In this document: positions 53,604 through 62,198 of the stretch, piece after piece
Layout: the number at the start of each line of letters is the position of its first letter
How positions within the stretch are numbered: the first letter of the stretch is position 1
Origin: Vulgatibacter incomptus
Lineage (GTDB): Bacteria > Myxococcota > Myxococcia > Myxococcales > Vulgatibacteraceae
DNA length: 64,000 bases
Assembly (NCBI RefSeq): GCF_001263175.1
Contig: NZ_CP012332.1
Coordinates: 2,601,501-2,665,500 of the forward strand
Reading direction: 5' to 3'
Translations under genes and position numbers: made by a program
Notes under the pieces: model-generated
The model's input: the letters and a program-made list of their open reading frames with translations, nothing else
Databases searched by the model: none
Told to the model about the DNA's origin: nothing

Positions 53604-55667
53604 CTACAGAGGCTCCAGGGCGATCGCCACCTGGCTGCCCCGCTCCACGATCGAGCCGGCGGGCGGACGCTGGGAGACGACCTTTCCGCTTCCTTCGAGG
53701 CTGGCCCCGAGCTTCGCGTCGCCCAGCTTTCGCAGGGCGGCGCGGGCGAAGAGGCCGCGGACGTCGGGCACCAGGACCTGGTCGCCGTCGCCAGGTGCGT
53801 CTTCCTCCGACACCCACCCCTCGGCGGGATCGTCGCGGGGGGTCGGCTTCTTCGGCTCCGGCTTCGCGCCCTTTGCCGCCGTCTTGTTCTTCTCGTCGGC
53901 CTTGGCGAGCAGTGGGAGCGACGGCGGGATCCCGCGGGACTTGAGCGCGGCCTCGGCGATCTCCCGGAAGACCGGCGCCGCGATCTGGCCGCCGTAGACG
54001 CTCCCCTCCTTCGGCTCGTCGATCATCACCACGATGGCGAGCTTCGGATCCTCGGCAGGGACGAAGCCCGCGAACGACGCGAGGCGGCCCTTGCCGTAGC
54101 GGCCGATCGAGGCGTCGACCTTCTGCGCCGTACCGGTCTTCCCCGCCACGCGATAGCCGTCGATCGCGGCCTTGCCCGCGGTCCCGTCGAGGACCACGTT
54201 CTCGAGCCACCGCGCGATCTCCTTCGCCGTGGCCGGAGAGATCGCCTGGCCGGCGACCTCCGGCTCGCCGCGGCGGATCACGGCGCCGTTCGGATCCACG
54301 ACCGAACGCACGATCCAGGGCTTCATCCTCGTGCCGCCGTTGGCGATCGCCGCGTAGCCCGAGGCGATCTGCAGCGACGACGCCATGATCGGCCCCTGGC
54401 CGAAGGACGCGGTCACGAGGCCGATCTCTCCCTTGAACGGCCTCATCAGGCCCGGCGACTCGCCGGGGAGCTCGATCCCGCCCCGCGTCCCAAAGCCGAA
54501 GTCCCGGTAGACCTGGGCGAGCCTCTCGTTTCCGAGCGCCATCGCCACCTTTCCCGAGCAGACGTTGGACGAGACGCGAAGGATGTCCGGGGGCGTGAGG
54601 GCGGGATAGGGATGCGTGTCGTGGATGACGTGCTTGCCGATCTTCCAGCGACCCTTCTCGCAGTCGAAGCTCTGGTCCTTGCGGATCGCCTTCCGATCGA
54701 GGGCGCCGGCGAGGACGAAGACCTTCATGGTCGAGCCGGGCTCGAAGGCGTCGGTCACCGCGCGGTTGCGGACCGCGGCGCGCCCCTTCGCCCCGGGGAT
54801 CACGTTCGGGTTGAAGGTCGGCATCGAGACCATGGCGAGCACCTCGCCCGTGGAGGGATCGAGCACGACGGCGGAGCCCGCCTCCGCGTTCGCCTTCTCC
54901 ACCGCCTTCGACAGCGCCTTCTCCGCCGCGTACTGGATCGTCCGATCGATCGTCAGGGTCACGGACGCGCCGGTCCGCTCCTCCATCGGCACCGCGGCCT
55001 CGGCGAGGAGCGCGTTGCCCCTCGCGTCCCGGAGGCCCGCCACCTGGGCGCCCTGGCCGCGGAGATCGTCGTCGAGGCTCCGCTCCAGGCCCTCGAGGCC
55101 GTGGCCGTCCGCGCCGACGAAGCCGAGAATCTGTGAAGCGAGCTCTTTCTGAGGGTAAAAGCGCCGCGACTCCTTCACGAAGCCGACGCCAGGCAGCCCC
55201 AGCGCCCGGACCTTGGCGACGATCGCCGGGCTGGACTTGCGGCGCACCCACACGAAGCGGCTGCCGGGCTGCGCGGACCGGGACTGGAGCGCGCGGAGCT
55301 TCTCGCGCGAGAGGCCCGCCGCCCTTCCCACCCTCTCCACGCCGTCACGGAGCTCGGCAGGGTCCCGGGCGAGGAGCCCCGGATCCACGAAGATCGACTC
55401 CACCTCGACGCTCGACGCGAGGGTGTTTCCGTCCCGGTCAAGGATGTCGCCCCGATGCGGCGACAGCTCCACCGTGCGGATGTACTGATCCCGCGCCAGC
55501 GTACCCAGCTTGTCCTGCTGGACGATCTGCAGATGGATCGCGCGCCCCAGCACCACGCAGAGGCCGACGCCGAGGAGCACGGCGAGGATCGTGGCGCGCA
55601 CGCGCACCCAGCGCGCGCCGTCCCAGGCGCCGGCAAATCGGCTCCCGGACATTCGCCCCTCGCTCAT
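53604..55667 (-). CDS. ftsI: Septal transpeptidase FtsI (PBP3) with C-terminal PASTA domain
   Basis: 687 residues. TM helix (VRATILAVLLGVGLCVVLGR), pedestal region (HRGDILDRDGNTLASS), then the penicillin-binding domain with EPGSTMKVFVLAGAL (catalytic Ser), VSSNVC (SxN) and RVAGKTGTAQKV (KTG). After a Lys/Pro/Glu-rich linker (~600-635) comes a PASTA domain (LVPDVRGLFARAALRKLGDA, VVSQRPPAGSIVERG). Most Gram-negative FtsI lack PASTA, but it recurs in Myxococcota. It cross-links septal peptidoglycan with FtsW. ATG overlaps the ftsL stop (ATGA). Confidence 0.96.
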   Translation of the reverse strand: MSEGRMSGSRFAGAWDGARWVRVRATILAVLLGVGLCVVLGRAIHLQIVQQDKLGTLARDQYIRTVELSPHRGDILDRDGNTLASSVEVESIFVDPGLLARDPAELRDGVERVGRAAGLSREKLRALQSRSAQPGSRFVWVRRKSSPAIVAKVRALGLPGVGFVKESRRFYPQKELASQILGFVGADGHGLEGLERSLDDDLRGQGAQVAGLRDARGNALLAEAAVPMEERTGASVTLTIDRTIQYAAEKALSKAVEKANAEAGSAVVLDPSTGEVLAMVSMPTFNPNVIPGAKGRAAVRNRAVTDAFEPGSTMKVFVLAGALDRKAIRKDQSFDCEKGRWKIGKHVIHDTHPYPALTPPDILRVSSNVCSGKVAMALGNERLAQVYRDFGFGTRGGIELPGESPGLMRPFKGEIGLVTASFGQGPIMASSLQIASGYAAIANGGTRMKPWIVRSVVDPNGAVIRRGEPEVAGQAISPATAKEIARWLENVVLDGTAGKAAIDGYRVAGKTGTAQKVDASIGRYGKGRLASFAGFVPAEDPKLAIVVMIDEPKEGSVYGGQIAAPVFREIAEAALKSRGIPPSLPLLAKADEKNKTAAKGAKPEPKKPTPRDDPAEGWVSEEDAPGDGDQVLVPDVRGLFARAALRKLGDAKLGASLEGSGKVVSQRPPAGSIVERGSQVAIALEPL

Positions 55668-56044
55668 CGCGCGGCGCCCGGGATCGGCACGATCCGGTCC
55701 GGCGCGGGCTCCACCATCCCGAGCTTGCCCCTGGCGTTGGCCTCGATCCGCTTCGCGCCCTTGCGGGTGGCGAGCTCGATCCGCAGCGCGTTCTGCTCGC
55801 GGAGGAGATCGGAGTGCTCCGCCTGGACGCGGGAGAGATCGTAGCCCGCCATCGTCCCCTCGATCCGGGTCCACGCGAAGATCGACGCGACGACGCAGAG
55901 CACGGCGAAGACCAGGAGGTCGGCGAGGACCCCGCGCGTCTCCACCGCTCCCCGCAGCTTCCGGCTCCGCTTGGGCCTCGAGGCACCGCGATGTGATCCG
56001 CGCGGCGCGGGGAGCACGGCGTCGTGCGCGGAATGGGCGCTCAT
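55664..56044 (-). CDS. ftsL: Cell division protein FtsL
   Basis: 126 residues. Basic N-terminal tail ([16 protein letters not shown]), a TM helix ([20 protein letters not shown]), then a coiled coil ([40 protein letters not shown]). It forms the FtsQLB complex that activates FtsWI. Identified by position and topology, since FtsL is poorly conserved. ATG 56044 overlaps the rsmH stop, and its stop overlaps ftsI. Confidence 0.85.
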   Translation of the reverse strand: MSAHSAHDAVLPAPRGSHRGASRPKRSRKLRGAVETRGVLADLLVFAVLCVVASIFAWTRIEGTMAGYDLSRVQAEHSDLLREQNALRIELATRKGAKRIEANARGKLGMVEPAPDRIVPIPGAAR

Positions 56045-56952
56045 AGCCTCTCCACCGCTCGCAGCTTCGCGCTGCGGGCACGGGGGTTCTCGGAGACCTC
56101 CGTCTCGTCCGCGACGATCGCCTTGCGGACCGGGAGGCGCCACTCGGCGGAGCCGCAGATGCAAACGGGCATCCCCGGAGGGCACCGGCAAGGATGGGCC
56201 AGGCCGGCGAACGCGTGCTTCACCATGCGATCCTCCAGCGAGTGGAAGGAGATCGCGGCGGCGCGCCCTCCCTTCGCGAGGATCCGCGGGAGCGACTCGA
56301 GCCAGTCCTCGAGCGCGCCGAGCTCGTCGTTCACCGCGATCCGGAGGCCCTGGAAGGTGCGGGTCGCGGGATGTATCCCCTTCGGCCACGCGCCCCTGGG
56401 GATCGCGCCGCCCACCACCTCGGCGAGCCGGGCCGTGTCGTGGATCGTGGGGAGCTCGCGCTTGATCGCCTTCGCGATCGGGCCGGCCCAGCGCTCCTCG
56501 CCGTAGGTGGCGATCACCCGCCGGAGCTCGCGATCGTCCACGCGGGCCAGGAACTCGTCCAGGCGCTCGGCGTCCTCGCCCATCCGCATGTCGAGGGGGC
56601 CCGCAGCCCGGAAGGAGAAGCCTCTCTCCGCCACGTCGAGCTGGGGGCTCGACACGCCCAGGTCGACGAGCACGCCATCCACCCGATCGATCCCGAGCTC
56701 GGCGAGGATCTCCTCGGCGTTCCGGAAGTTCCCCTGCACCGCCCGGAAGCGCTCACCGAAGGGGCGCAGCCGGTTGCGGGCGGCCTCGAGGGCCCTCGGA
56801 TCGCGATCGACGCCGATCACCTCGGCGCCCGCTTCCAGCAGCCGCTCGGAGTGTCCCCCGTATCCGAGCGTGCCGTCGAGGATCCTCCGGCCCGGCCCCG
56901 CGTCCAGGATCTCGACCGCCTGGCGGGCGAGTACGGTCACATGGGCAGGCAC
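56041..56952 (-). CDS. rsmH: 16S rRNA (cytosine-1402 N4)-methyltransferase RsmH (MraW)
   Basis: 303 residues. [16 protein letters not shown]-binding [65 protein letters not shown] and [13 protein letters not shown] with the terminal [11 protein letters not shown]. It methylates C1402 in 16S rRNA. In most dcw clusters it follows mraZ directly; here a STAS gene sits between (19 nt upstream). ATG start. Confidence 0.97.
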   Translation of the reverse strand: MPAHVTVLARQAVEILDAGPGRRILDGTLGYGGHSERLLEAGAEVIGVDRDPRALEAARNRLRPFGERFRAVQGNFRNAEEILAELGIDRVDGVLVDLGVSSPQLDVAERGFSFRAAGPLDMRMGEDAERLDEFLARVDDRELRRVIATYGEERWAGPIAKAIKRELPTIHDTARLAEVVGGAIPRGAWPKGIHPATRTFQGLRIAVNDELGALEDWLESLPRILAKGGRAAAISFHSLEDRMVKHAFAGLAHPCRCPPGMPVCICGSAEWRLPVRKAIVADETEVSENPRARSAKLRAVERL

Positions 56953-56971
56953 TGGGGGACCTCTCGTTCAA

Positions 56972-57370
56972 TCAGGAAAGGCCGGGGCCGGCCTCGGCAG
57001 CGAAATCGGCGACGGCGGTGCGCTCGTCCTCGAAGTACTCGAAGGCGTTGTAGAGCCCTTCGGCGCGGACGAGGTTAAAAAGATAGATCGAAAGGCCCGA
57101 GAGCTTGAGCCCCCCGCCCGACTGCTGCGAGAAGCGCGCGCAGGAGGCCAGGGAGCGGAAGCCGCCGTAGGGCACGTGGGAGACGCCGGAGAGGTCGAGG
57201 ACGAGGTTCGACCGGCCCGAGCAGACCAGGCTCACGAGCTCGTCGCAGAGCGAGGTCAGGTCCGTCTCGTCCAGGATGCCCGAGCGGGCGATGACGTGGA
57301 CGTCCGCGGTGACGGCGGCGGCGATGGCCGCGTCGTATCCCGAGATCTTCGCGTAGGTGATCTTGTTCAT
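56972..57370 (-). CDS. STAS-domain protein coupled to mraZ
   Basis: 132 residues. An alpha/beta sheet pattern typical of STAS (SpoIIAA/anti-sigma antagonist): ITYAKISGYDAAIAAAVTAD, VHVIARSGILDETDLTSLCD, SNLVLDLSGVSHVPYGGFRS and LSGLSIYLFNLVRAEGLYNA. Where anti-sigma antagonists carry the phosphorylated Ser (DxSGLG), it has VPYGGFRSL, so classical kinase control is unlikely; it may act as a scaffold or sensor. ATG overlaps the mraZ stop by 4 nt (ATGA), so it is translated with it, and rsmH follows 19 nt later. I know of no described role for a STAS protein in dcw. Confidence 0.75.
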   Translation of the reverse strand: MNKITYAKISGYDAAIAAAVTADVHVIARSGILDETDLTSLCDELVSLVCSGRSNLVLDLSGVSHVPYGGFRSLASCARFSQQSGGGLKLSGLSIYLFNLVRAEGLYNAFEYFEDERTAVADFAAEAGPGLS

Positions 57371-57825
57371 AGCCCCAGGTCCCCTAGTGCTCGAGCCAGG
57401 TTCTCCACCTGCTCGCGCTGCTTGAGCTTCCAGACGCGATAGGCCTCAGCGTCCCAAATCTCGATGAACTTGAGCGAGCCCACGAAGGCGACGTCCTTCG
57501 TGAGGCTTCCGTGCTCTCTCAGGCTCGGCGCCATCAGCATCCGGCCCAGCTTGTCGACCGGCGTCTCGTGGGCGCCGCCGACGAAGAGGCGAAGGAGCGT
57601 GTTGAGCTTGGGGTCGAAGTTCCCCCGTGCCGCCAACGTCTCCTCCACCGCCTGCCACTCCTCCATCGGATAGGCGCGGAGGCAGGGGTCGAGCGGGCTC
57701 GGGGCGACGACCAACGTCTGCCCTTCCGCACCGCCGTACTTCGCCGCGAGGACCTCACGGAACTTCGCCGGAAGGGACGTCCGTCCCTTGGCGTCGATCG
57801 CGTGCTCGAAGGTCCCGCGGAACAA
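57367..57825 (-). CDS. mraZ: Transcriptional regulator MraZ
   Basis: 152 residues from TTG 57825, the family length. Two AbrB-like halves: LFRGTFEHAIDAKGRTSLPA with the DxKGR signature, and TPVDKLGRMLMAPSLREHGS with DKxGR; FVGSLKFIEIWDAEAY closes it. MraZ represses its own operon by binding repeats upstream. The TTG has AGGGG 5 nt before and gives LFRG at the N-terminus, as usual. A GTG at 57864 would lie inside the operator repeats and has no proper ribosome site. Confidence 0.93.
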   Translation of the reverse strand: MFRGTFEHAIDAKGRTSLPAKFREVLAAKYGGAEGQTLVVAPSPLDPCLRAYPMEEWQAVEETLAARGNFDPKLNTLLRLFVGGAHETPVDKLGRMLMAPSLREHGSLTKDVAFVGSLKFIEIWDAEAYRVWKLKQREQVENLARALGDLGL

Positions 57826-57840
57826 ATTGACCCCTATCCA

Positions 57841-57890
57841 CCGTGCCGATCCGCTTCGATCCACCTTTTACCACTTCCCCCCTCAAAATG
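57841..57890 (-). promoter_or_regulatory. Probable MraZ operator: five 10-bp-phased repeats
   Basis: On the minus strand a G-rich tetramer recurs every 10 bases: GAGG (57881-57884), GTGG (57871-57874), GTGG (57861-57864), GCGG (57851-57854) and ACGG (57841-57844). MraZ in E. coli and Mycoplasma binds direct repeats with this spacing (TGGG/GTG-type cores) upstream of mraZ. They lie 16-65 bases before the TTG start, in the position for autorepression of the whole dcw operon. Confidence 0.7.
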
Positions 57891-58046
57891 ACCAGAACGA
57901 TGGTCGTCCGATCCACCGGCCGAGGGGCGCGATCGTGATTTCGCGGGGTTACGCACGCGGGCGCCCCTTCCGGGCTGCGCCCTGCGAACGTGGAAGCGAT
58001 GGGGGAAGGGCTATCGGCGGAGCGCGGGCCGGGGCGAGTTGCGACG

Positions 58047-58071
58047 AAGGGAGGAGCCGTCGTCCTCCCTT
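58047..58071. terminator. Stem-loop between treT and mraZ
   Basis: Perfect 9-bp stem AAGGGAGGA / TCCTCCCTT around a 7-nt loop. On the minus strand it follows the TreT gene by about 75 nt and could end that transcript before the dcw promoter; no T-run is present. The gap 57826-58144 (319 bp) holds this hairpin, the MraZ repeats and presumably the dcw promoter, but no gene. A TTGACC (minus strand, 58089-58084) lacks a matching -10. Confidence 0.4.
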
Positions 58072-58144
58072 TCCTCACACTTAGGTCAAACCGCTTACAC
58101 TTTGGGTAACCAGGCGGCGCCTCGCCCGGGCTCGCGATGTGAGT

Positions 58145-59392
58145 TCAGAGCACGATCGGGTTCCGGCCGTCGGCCGCGCGCAGGGTATGGAGCATGAGGA
58201 GCGCGCTCTTCACGTACGAGGTGATGAGCAGGTTCTCCCGGACGTAATGGTGGGCCGCCCTGCCGAGGCGGCTCGCGAGCCCGGGGTTCGCCAGGAGCTG
58301 GCGAACCCGATACGCCGTGCCTTCGACGGTCCGCACGAGGAAGCCCGTCTGCCCGTGGACGATCTGCTGGGCGATCCCGCCCACGGCGGTCCCGACCACC
58401 GGCTTCCCCTTCCACATCGCCTCGGTGACCACGAGGCCGAAACCCTCGCGTAGCGACTTCTGCACGACCACCGTGGCGCCACGCTGGAGGGCGTTGATCG
58501 TCCGGTGCGCGTTGGGCGGCAGCTCCGCCACGTGGATGTCGGGATCGCCCTCTGCTCTCTCCCGCACCTCTTCGAGGACCTGGGCGCCCTCGGGATCGTC
58601 CGAAGCGCTTCCGCCGGCGAGGACGAGCTGGCAATCGAGCCACTTTCGCACCAGGCGATAGGCCTCGATCACGCCGAGAGGATCCTTGAGCCTGTCGAAG
58701 CGGGAGACCTGCACCACGAGCGGCCGGCCCGGATCGATCCCGAGCTCCTCGAGCGTGTCGCGAATCGTCTCGGGCGGCATTTCGCGGTTCTTCTCGTCGA
58801 GGGGATCGATCGCGGGCGTGTTGATGATCTGCGGGATCAGCAGCTCCTTCGCGTACTGCGGCAGGTGGAAGATCGCGGCGTCACAGCGTTCGACGAAGGG
58901 GCGCAGGAAGCCCCAGACCCGAAGGTCGGCGTCCGAGATGTCGATGTGACAGCGCCAGACCCACCGCTGCTCCGGCGCTGCCTTCCGGAACTGGACCAGG
59001 CCGAGAGGCTGGGGATCGTGGACGCCGACGACGTCTGCGTCTCCGGAGATGAGGCCGGCGTTCTTCTCGTTGGTCTCCAGGTAGAGCGCATAGCTCTCGG
59101 GCGTGATCTCCTCATCGCCGCCGTGGAGCGCGTTGTGGAAGGCCTTGGTCACGTCGAAGAACGCGGGCTCGGCGGTCATCACGTCCCAGCGGGCACCGAT
59201 TCCCACCTCGCGCAGGAGCGGCGTGAGGCGCGCCATCAGCTCCGCGACGCCGCCGCCGACGAGGGTCGAGCTCACGTTCTGGAGCCGCAGGTCCCGGAGC
59301 GGCTCGGCGAGGCGGCGGATCTCATCCAGCGCAGCCGGGCCCACGATGGGCTCGTACGTGCAGAGCTTGCAGGTTCCTTCCTCCTTCGCCAT
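58145..59392 (-). CDS. Trehalose glycosyltransferring synthase (TreT family, GT4)
   Basis: 415 residues, TreT size. Family wording is close throughout: LQNVSSTLVGGGVAELMARL, VTKAFHNALHGGDEEIT, VGVHDPQPLGLV, RCHIDISDADLRVWGFLRPF, VQVSRFDRLKDPLGVIEAYR, QKSLREGFGLVVTEAMWKGK and the sugar-phosphate GT4 E-x7-E pattern. TreT makes trehalose reversibly from NDP-glucose and glucose; other GT4 chemistry remains possible. ATG 59392 with AAGGAG upstream. A DUF5752 gene precedes it in the operon (14 nt gap). Trehalose would serve stress and desiccation protection. Confidence 0.85.
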   Translation of the reverse strand: MAKEEGTCKLCTYEPIVGPAALDEIRRLAEPLRDLRLQNVSSTLVGGGVAELMARLTPLLREVGIGARWDVMTAEPAFFDVTKAFHNALHGGDEEITPESYALYLETNEKNAGLISGDADVVGVHDPQPLGLVQFRKAAPEQRWVWRCHIDISDADLRVWGFLRPFVERCDAAIFHLPQYAKELLIPQIINTPAIDPLDEKNREMPPETIRDTLEELGIDPGRPLVVQVSRFDRLKDPLGVIEAYRLVRKWLDCQLVLAGGSASDDPEGAQVLEEVRERAEGDPDIHVAELPPNAHRTINALQRGATVVVQKSLREGFGLVVTEAMWKGKPVVGTAVGGIAQQIVHGQTGFLVRTVEGTAYRVRQLLANPGLASRLGRAAHHYVRENLLITSYVKSALLMLHTLRAADGRNPIVL

Positions 59393-59406
59393 CGCCGCTG
59401 GCTCCT

Positions 59407-60054
59407 TCAGAGGTAGAGCGCGACCAGGTCTCCGATCCGCTCCCTCAGGTCGAAGAGATCGTCGCTGTAGGGCGAGAGCTCTCGCAGCTTTCCGGCGATC
59501 TCCGGCGCGCCGCACTCGCGCTCGATCCACTTCGAGAAATCGTTCTCCTTGGGGCCGACGCGAAGCGGCGCGACCACGAAGTGGTGGAAGATCGAGTCAG
59601 GGCCGACGGTGCGGACCTTCGCCGCAAAGTCGCGCAGCGAGGTCGCGACCACGCCGGTCGGAAACACGACGCTCCGCGCTTCCTGGAAGAAGAAGCTCGA
59701 GAGTCCCGGCACGTGCGGGATCGTCTCGACCGCCCCCACGTGATGCTCCACGACTTCGACGATCGCGTCGCGGACCGCGCGGACGGTCCCGAACTCCAGC
59801 GGGTCCAGGATCGCAAGGCGCTCGGCGAGGGTCTCCTCGTGGAGGGTCGTCCACGCCCACCGCGCAAAGTCGTTCACGAAGGCGGCGGCGGCGGTGTGGC
59901 GGCGAAAGAGCGCGTGATGGACGTGGTAGAAGATCGAGCTGCCGGGCACCCGCTTCAGCCAGCGCAGGAGCGTCCTCAGATTGTCGGCGCGATAGCCGGT
60001 GTAACGCGCCATCACAGCGGCGCTCTTGAATTGGAAGCCCCGGGATTCGTCCAT
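59407..60054 (-). CDS. DUF5752 family protein, partner of TreT
   Basis: 215 residues. FHHFVVAPLRVGPKENDFSKWI and SSIFYHVHHALFRRHTAAAA are repeated half-motifs (a helical His-rich pair), as in DUF5752 proteins found beside or fused to trehalose and glucan genes. No signal or TM segment. It directly precedes treT with 14 nt between, so the two are co-transcribed. A regulatory or substrate-channelling role is inferred from linkage alone. The start ATG 60054 is plausible; an upstream ATG at 60105 adds 17 residues. Confidence 0.7.
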   Translation of the reverse strand: MDESRGFQFKSAAVMARYTGYRADNLRTLLRWLKRVPGSSIFYHVHHALFRRHTAAAAFVNDFARWAWTTLHEETLAERLAILDPLEFGTVRAVRDAIVEVVEHHVGAVETIPHVPGLSSFFFQEARSVVFPTGVVATSLRDFAAKVRTVGPDSIFHHFVVAPLRVGPKENDFSKWIERECGAPEIAGKLRELSPYSDDLFDLRERIGDLVALYL

Positions 60055-60148
60055 CCTATGGCTCAGGTTGCGTCCCGACGCCGGATCGTGCATGCCACGC
60101 GGCATCCGGGCGCATGGCGGGCCGGCAGAGCGCCGCTCGGAACTTGGT

Positions 60149-60172
60149 GGGCGTTTCCTTAAAAAAACGCCC
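60149..60172. other. AT-rich stem-loop in the DUF5752/PAP2 intergenic region
   Basis: GGGCGTTT (60149-60156) and AAACGCCC (60165-60172) form an 8-bp perfect inverted repeat with the loop CCTTAAAA. It lies between two divergent genes, where a terminator is not expected, so it may be an operator or leader hairpin. Apart from it, the 188-bp gap shows no gene. Confidence 0.5.
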
Positions 60173-60242
60173 TCTGCGCGCCTGGCCGAGGCACTTTTCC
60201 GGGCGGTCGACCAAGCCGCAGGGCTGACGGAATGGATCGGAC

Positions 60243-61034
60243 GTGAGCCGAAGCTCCCTTGCCGCCCTCGCCCTCGCCGCCTCGATGGCCCTGCACGCGG
60301 GCGGCGCCAAGGCGGACGAGCTCCGCTACGACCTGGTGCCCGACGGCGCCATCACCCTGGGTGCAGTCGGCCTGCTGGCCGCCGATCGCCTCCTGCAGCC
60401 CTCGCTCGCCCCTGACCACTGCAACTTCTGCGGCGGCAACGCCTTCGATCGCTCGCTCACCGAGAGCCTGCGCTGGGAGGACCATTCTCTGGCCGCGAAG
60501 CTCTCGGACCTGGGCGCCTTCGTCCTCCTCCCGGCGAGCGCCATGGGCTACGCCTTCATCGCCGGCGGCGGGCACGCCGGACTCCGGGACACGCTCGTCC
60601 TCGTGGAGACGACGGCCCTCACCATCGTCGCCGTGGATGCGATCAAGTACTCGGTCGCGAGGCAGCGCCCGATGGTCCTCTACCTCCCGGAGACCGAACC
60701 CGCCCGACTCCGGCATCCGCGCGAGGCCAACGTCTCCTTCCCATCCGGCCACTCGGCCATCGCCTTCGAGCTCGTGGCCACGACCGCGACCCTCGCCGAC
60801 CTCCACGGCCGCGATCCGCTGCCCATCTGGCTCGTGGGCCTGCCCATCGCTTCGACCGTCGCCTACCTGCGGGTGGCCGGCGTCTGGCATTGGACCACCG
60901 ACGTCCTGGCAGGCGCCGCCATCGGCACGGCCGCGGGCGCCTTCCTTCCCAGGCTGCTCCACGGCCGCAGCGATCGCCGTGCCTCGTCGGCGGGCACCAC
61001 CGCGACACCTCTCGTCCTGGGCGGGACCTGGTAG
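60243..61034 (+). CDS. PAP2-superfamily phosphatase (membrane)
   Basis: 263 residues. Signal-like N-terminus (LAALALAASMALHAGGAKA), TM helices, and the three acid-phosphatase motifs: KYSVARQRP, SFPSGHSAIAF and RVAGVWHWTTDVLAG (KX6RP, PSGH, RX5HX3D). It dephosphorylates lipid phosphates such as undecaprenyl pyrophosphate or phosphatidate on the outer face of the inner membrane. A CxxCG-containing segment near residue 58 (HCNFCGGN) is unusual. GTG start. Substrate not determined. Confidence 0.88.
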   Translation: MSRSSLAALALAASMALHAGGAKADELRYDLVPDGAITLGAVGLLAADRLLQPSLAPDHCNFCGGNAFDRSLTESLRWEDHSLAAKLSDLGAFVLLPASAMGYAFIAGGGHAGLRDTLVLVETTALTIVAVDAIKYSVARQRPMVLYLPETEPARLRHPREANVSFPSGHSAIAFELVATTATLADLHGRDPLPIWLVGLPIASTVAYLRVAGVWHWTTDVLAGAAIGTAAGAFLPRLLHGRSDRRASSAGTTATPLVLGGTW

Positions 61035-61135
61035 CCGGATACGCCTGGTGCGCCGATGGGAGTCGAGGGATTAGAAGAGGATCGGGCTTCACCCGAACGA
61101 GCCAGCGGTCTCCCCTCGCTCGAAAGGATAGACCG

Positions 61136-62146
61136 ATGCGACCCCTGCTCCTCGCCTCCACCCTCGCGCTGCTGCTCGCCGGTTGCGCCACGACCGGTCC
61201 TCACGGGACGTCCGCCCCGGGTTTGGACCCCGAGCTGACGAACTTCCCTTATCCCTTCGAGACGCACGTCTTCGCGATCGAGTCGCAGCGCGAACGGCTC
61301 CGGATGGTCTACATGGACGAGCGGCCCGCCGACTGGAACGGCCGGACGGTGCTCCTCCTCCACGGGAAGAACTTCTCGGGCGCCTACTGGGCGCCGACGA
61401 TTCGCGCACTGACGGCGCGGGGGTTCCGCGTGGTGGCGCCGGATCAGATCGGCTTCGGCAAGTCGAGCAAGCCGGATCGCTACCAGTTCTCGTTCTCCCA
61501 GCTCGCGCTCAACACGATGTCGCTACTCGACTCGCTCCAGGTGCAACGGGTCGTGGTGGTGGGACACTCGATGGGCGGGATGCTCGCGAGCCGGATCGCG
61601 ATCGACCATCCCGAGAGGACCGAGCAGCTCGTCCTGGTGAACCCGATTGGCCTCGAGGACTACCGCGCGCTCGCCGGCTACCGCTCAATTGACCGGAACT
61701 ACGAGCAGGAGCTCGAGGCCACCCCGGAGAGCATCCGCGCGTACCAGCAGCAAAACTACTTCGCCGGCAAGTGGAAGCCGGAATACGACCCGTACGTCGA
61801 GATCCTCGCGGGCTGGACCGAGAGCCCCGAGTACCCCCGCGTCGCCTGGGACGCCGCGCTGACGACCGACATGATCCTCACCCAGCCGGTGGTCTACGAG
61901 TTTCCGCGGATCACGCGGCCGACGCTGCTGATCATCGGCACCCGGGATCGCACGGCGCTCGGCCGCGGTTGGGCGCCACCGGACGAGGCTCCGACCATGG
62001 GTGACTACACCGTGCTGGGCAAGCGGACGGCACGCGCGATCCCCGGCGCGCGCCTCGTGGAGCTGGAGGGCCTCGGTCACATCCCGCAGGCGGAGGACTT
62101 CGACGCCTACTTCGCGCCGCTCGTCGAGTTCATCGAGAGGCGGTGA
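61136..62146 (+). CDS. Alpha/beta-hydrolase lipoprotein
   Basis: 336 residues. Lipobox LLLAGC (Cys ~18), then an alpha/beta-hydrolase fold: oxyanion LLLHGKNFSGAYW, nucleophile elbow VVVGHSMGGMLA, acid in IIGTRDRTALG and His in GLGHIPQAEDF. The DQIGFGKSSKPD stretch is common in haloalkane-dehalogenase- and epoxide-hydrolase-like enzymes, but the substrate is unknown. Lipid-anchored in the periplasm. ATG 61136 gives the signal peptide. Tail-to-tail with the GNAT gene (52 nt apart). Confidence 0.88.
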   Translation: MRPLLLASTLALLLAGCATTGPHGTSAPGLDPELTNFPYPFETHVFAIESQRERLRMVYMDERPADWNGRTVLLLHGKNFSGAYWAPTIRALTARGFRVVAPDQIGFGKSSKPDRYQFSFSQLALNTMSLLDSLQVQRVVVVGHSMGGMLASRIAIDHPERTEQLVLVNPIGLEDYRALAGYRSIDRNYEQELEATPESIRAYQQQNYFAGKWKPEYDPYVEILAGWTESPEYPRVAWDAALTTDMILTQPVVYEFPRITRPTLLIIGTRDRTALGRGWAPPDEAPTMGDYTVLGKRTARAIPGARLVELEGLGHIPQAEDFDAYFAPLVEFIERR

Positions 62147-62198
62147 GCTCAGGACGAGGGCGAGAGCCGTGTGAACCTGGCGCCGGGGCGGTCGTCCG

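Noticed and set aside
60149-60172. Intrinsic terminator with T-run
   Set aside because: It lies between two divergent start codons, so no transcript ends there; kept only as an unexplained inverted repeat.
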